A stretch of DNA of 6,410 nucleotides, taken from an uncultured Clostridia bacterium. GTDB taxonomy: Bacteria; Bacillota; Clostridia; Oscillospirales; Ruminococcaceae. How positions within the stretch are numbered: the first letter of the stretch is position 1; every line of letters begins with the position of its first letter. The notes beneath the pieces were generated by a model. It ran no database searches. It worked only from the letters and a program-made list of their open reading frames with translations, and was not told where the DNA came from. Of the stretch, positions 6,181 through 6,410 are shown piece after piece. The stretch lies in the NCBI GenBank assembly GCA_947427325.1, contig CANEHP010000127.1, positions 1 to 6,410 on the forward strand, written 5' to 3'. The position numbers were made by a program, and so were the translations under genes.

Positions 6181-6187
6181 ACCTCCC
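6181..6187 (-). promoter_or_regulatory. ribosome binding site deciding the start of the triple-repeat protein
   Basis: GGGAGGT on the - strand is followed by eight bases and the ATG at 6172. This strong site excludes the longer TTG start at 6202, which would place it inside the coding region. Confidence 0.88.
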
Positions 6188-6220
6188 AAAAATTTTTCTC
6201 AAAAAGTTCCCTTTAAATAT

Positions 6221-6248
6221 AGTATATCATAAATTGCCAAAAAAGCAA
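6221..6248 (-). promoter_or_regulatory. extended -10 promoter of the secreted-protein/protease operon
   Basis: On the - strand TTGCTT (6248-6243) is followed after 16 bp by TATACT (6226-6221), with TGA immediately before it (extended -10). Transcription should start near 6214, leaving a leader of about 40 bases. An alternative pair TTGTAT/TATGAT with 16-bp spacing overlaps it. A short inverted repeat ATTGC (6233-6237)/GCAAT (6245-6249) covers the -35 region. Confidence 0.6.
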
Positions 6249-6266
6249 TACAAAAACGAAAAATAT

Positions 6267-6282
6267 TTGGAACATATTCCAA
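6267..6282. promoter_or_regulatory. palindrome upstream of the operon promoter, possible operator
   Basis: TTGGAACATATTCCAA is a perfect 6-bp inverted repeat with a 4-base centre. Its centre lies about 60 bp before the predicted start, a typical activator position. No regulator can be assigned, and it may instead belong to the repeat element at 6300-6399. Confidence 0.4.
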
Positions 6283-6299
6283 TAGGATTGACGCACGTC

Positions 6300-6399
6300 T
6301 TTTCGGCGAAATTTTTCGCACACTTCGTCAGAAAAGCTTGAAATACATCAAGTATTCCTGCGCTTTTCTTCCTTGATTGCGAAAAATTTCACTCGAAAA
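6300..6399. repeat. 100-bp nested inverted repeat, possible small dispersed element or structured RNA
   Basis: Arms pair in order from outside: TTTTCG (6300-6305) with CGAAAA (6394-6399), GAAATTTTTCGCA (6308-6320) with TGCGAAAAATTTC (6378-6390), and AGAAAAGC (6330-6337) with GCTTTTCT (6362-6369). At the centre, CTTGA (6337-6341) can pair with TCAAG (6348-6352) as an alternative. Unpaired bulges of 8-9 bases separate the two long stems. There is no U-tract for a terminator, no start-bearing ORF and no gene in 6188-6410. The layout suits a MITE-like or REP-like intergenic element, but copy number cannot be judged here. Confidence 0.6.
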
Positions 6400-6410
6400 T
6401 CCGCACACCA

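Noticed and set aside
6188..6390. - strand open frame through the right-end inverted repeat
   Set aside because: It has no plausible start codon or ribosome binding site and follows the inverted repeat, so it is probably spurious.

Overview
The window looks like chromosomal DNA from a low-to-mid GC Gram-positive of the Clostridia, probably a gut or rumen Ruminococcaceae/Oscillospiraceae relative. This rests on a clostridial-type LL-diaminopimelate aminotransferase, an ANTAR regulator with a degenerate receiver, strong Shine-Dalgarno sites, and secreted proteins of a style common in ruminococci. The taxon is inferred from protein style; no marker gene is present. No tRNA, rRNA, CRISPR array or transposase was seen.

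Left part (1-1653): a terminator for a gene lying left of the window (76-111), then a good sigma-A promoter (170-198), a leader hairpin and dapL on the + strand (278-1477). dapL converges on an ANTAR regulator gene on the - strand (1634-2203). The 156 bp between them holds two different short tandem repeats and no convincing terminator.

Middle (2204-2522): the ANTAR promoter (2259-2287), a strong terminator facing the - strand (2298-2337), and AT-rich DNA with no gene.

Right part (2523-6187), - strand: an apparent two-gene operon. First is a 376-residue secreted protein made of three diverged repeats of about 100 residues, which I do not recognise. Its stop codon overlaps the start of the second gene (TAATG). 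The second gene encodes a secreted subtilisin-like (S8) protease with a propeptide, the full Asp/His/Asn/Ser catalytic set, and seven FG-GAP/VCBS-type repeats with calcium-loop motifs, probably a seven-bladed propeller. As written, the protease reading frame is broken by two indels about 85 bp apart that cancel each other. The 28 codons between them still read as good S8 sequence in the shifted frame, so the lesion is very recent, a sequencing error, or (less likely) recoded.

The operon has an extended -10 promoter with a palindrome upstream. The window ends in a 100-bp nested inverted repeat (6300-6399) that may be a dispersed element. The most novel content is the coupled pair of triple-repeat secreted protein and propeller subtilase. 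dapL serves lysine and peptidoglycan synthesis and appears functionally unrelated to it.
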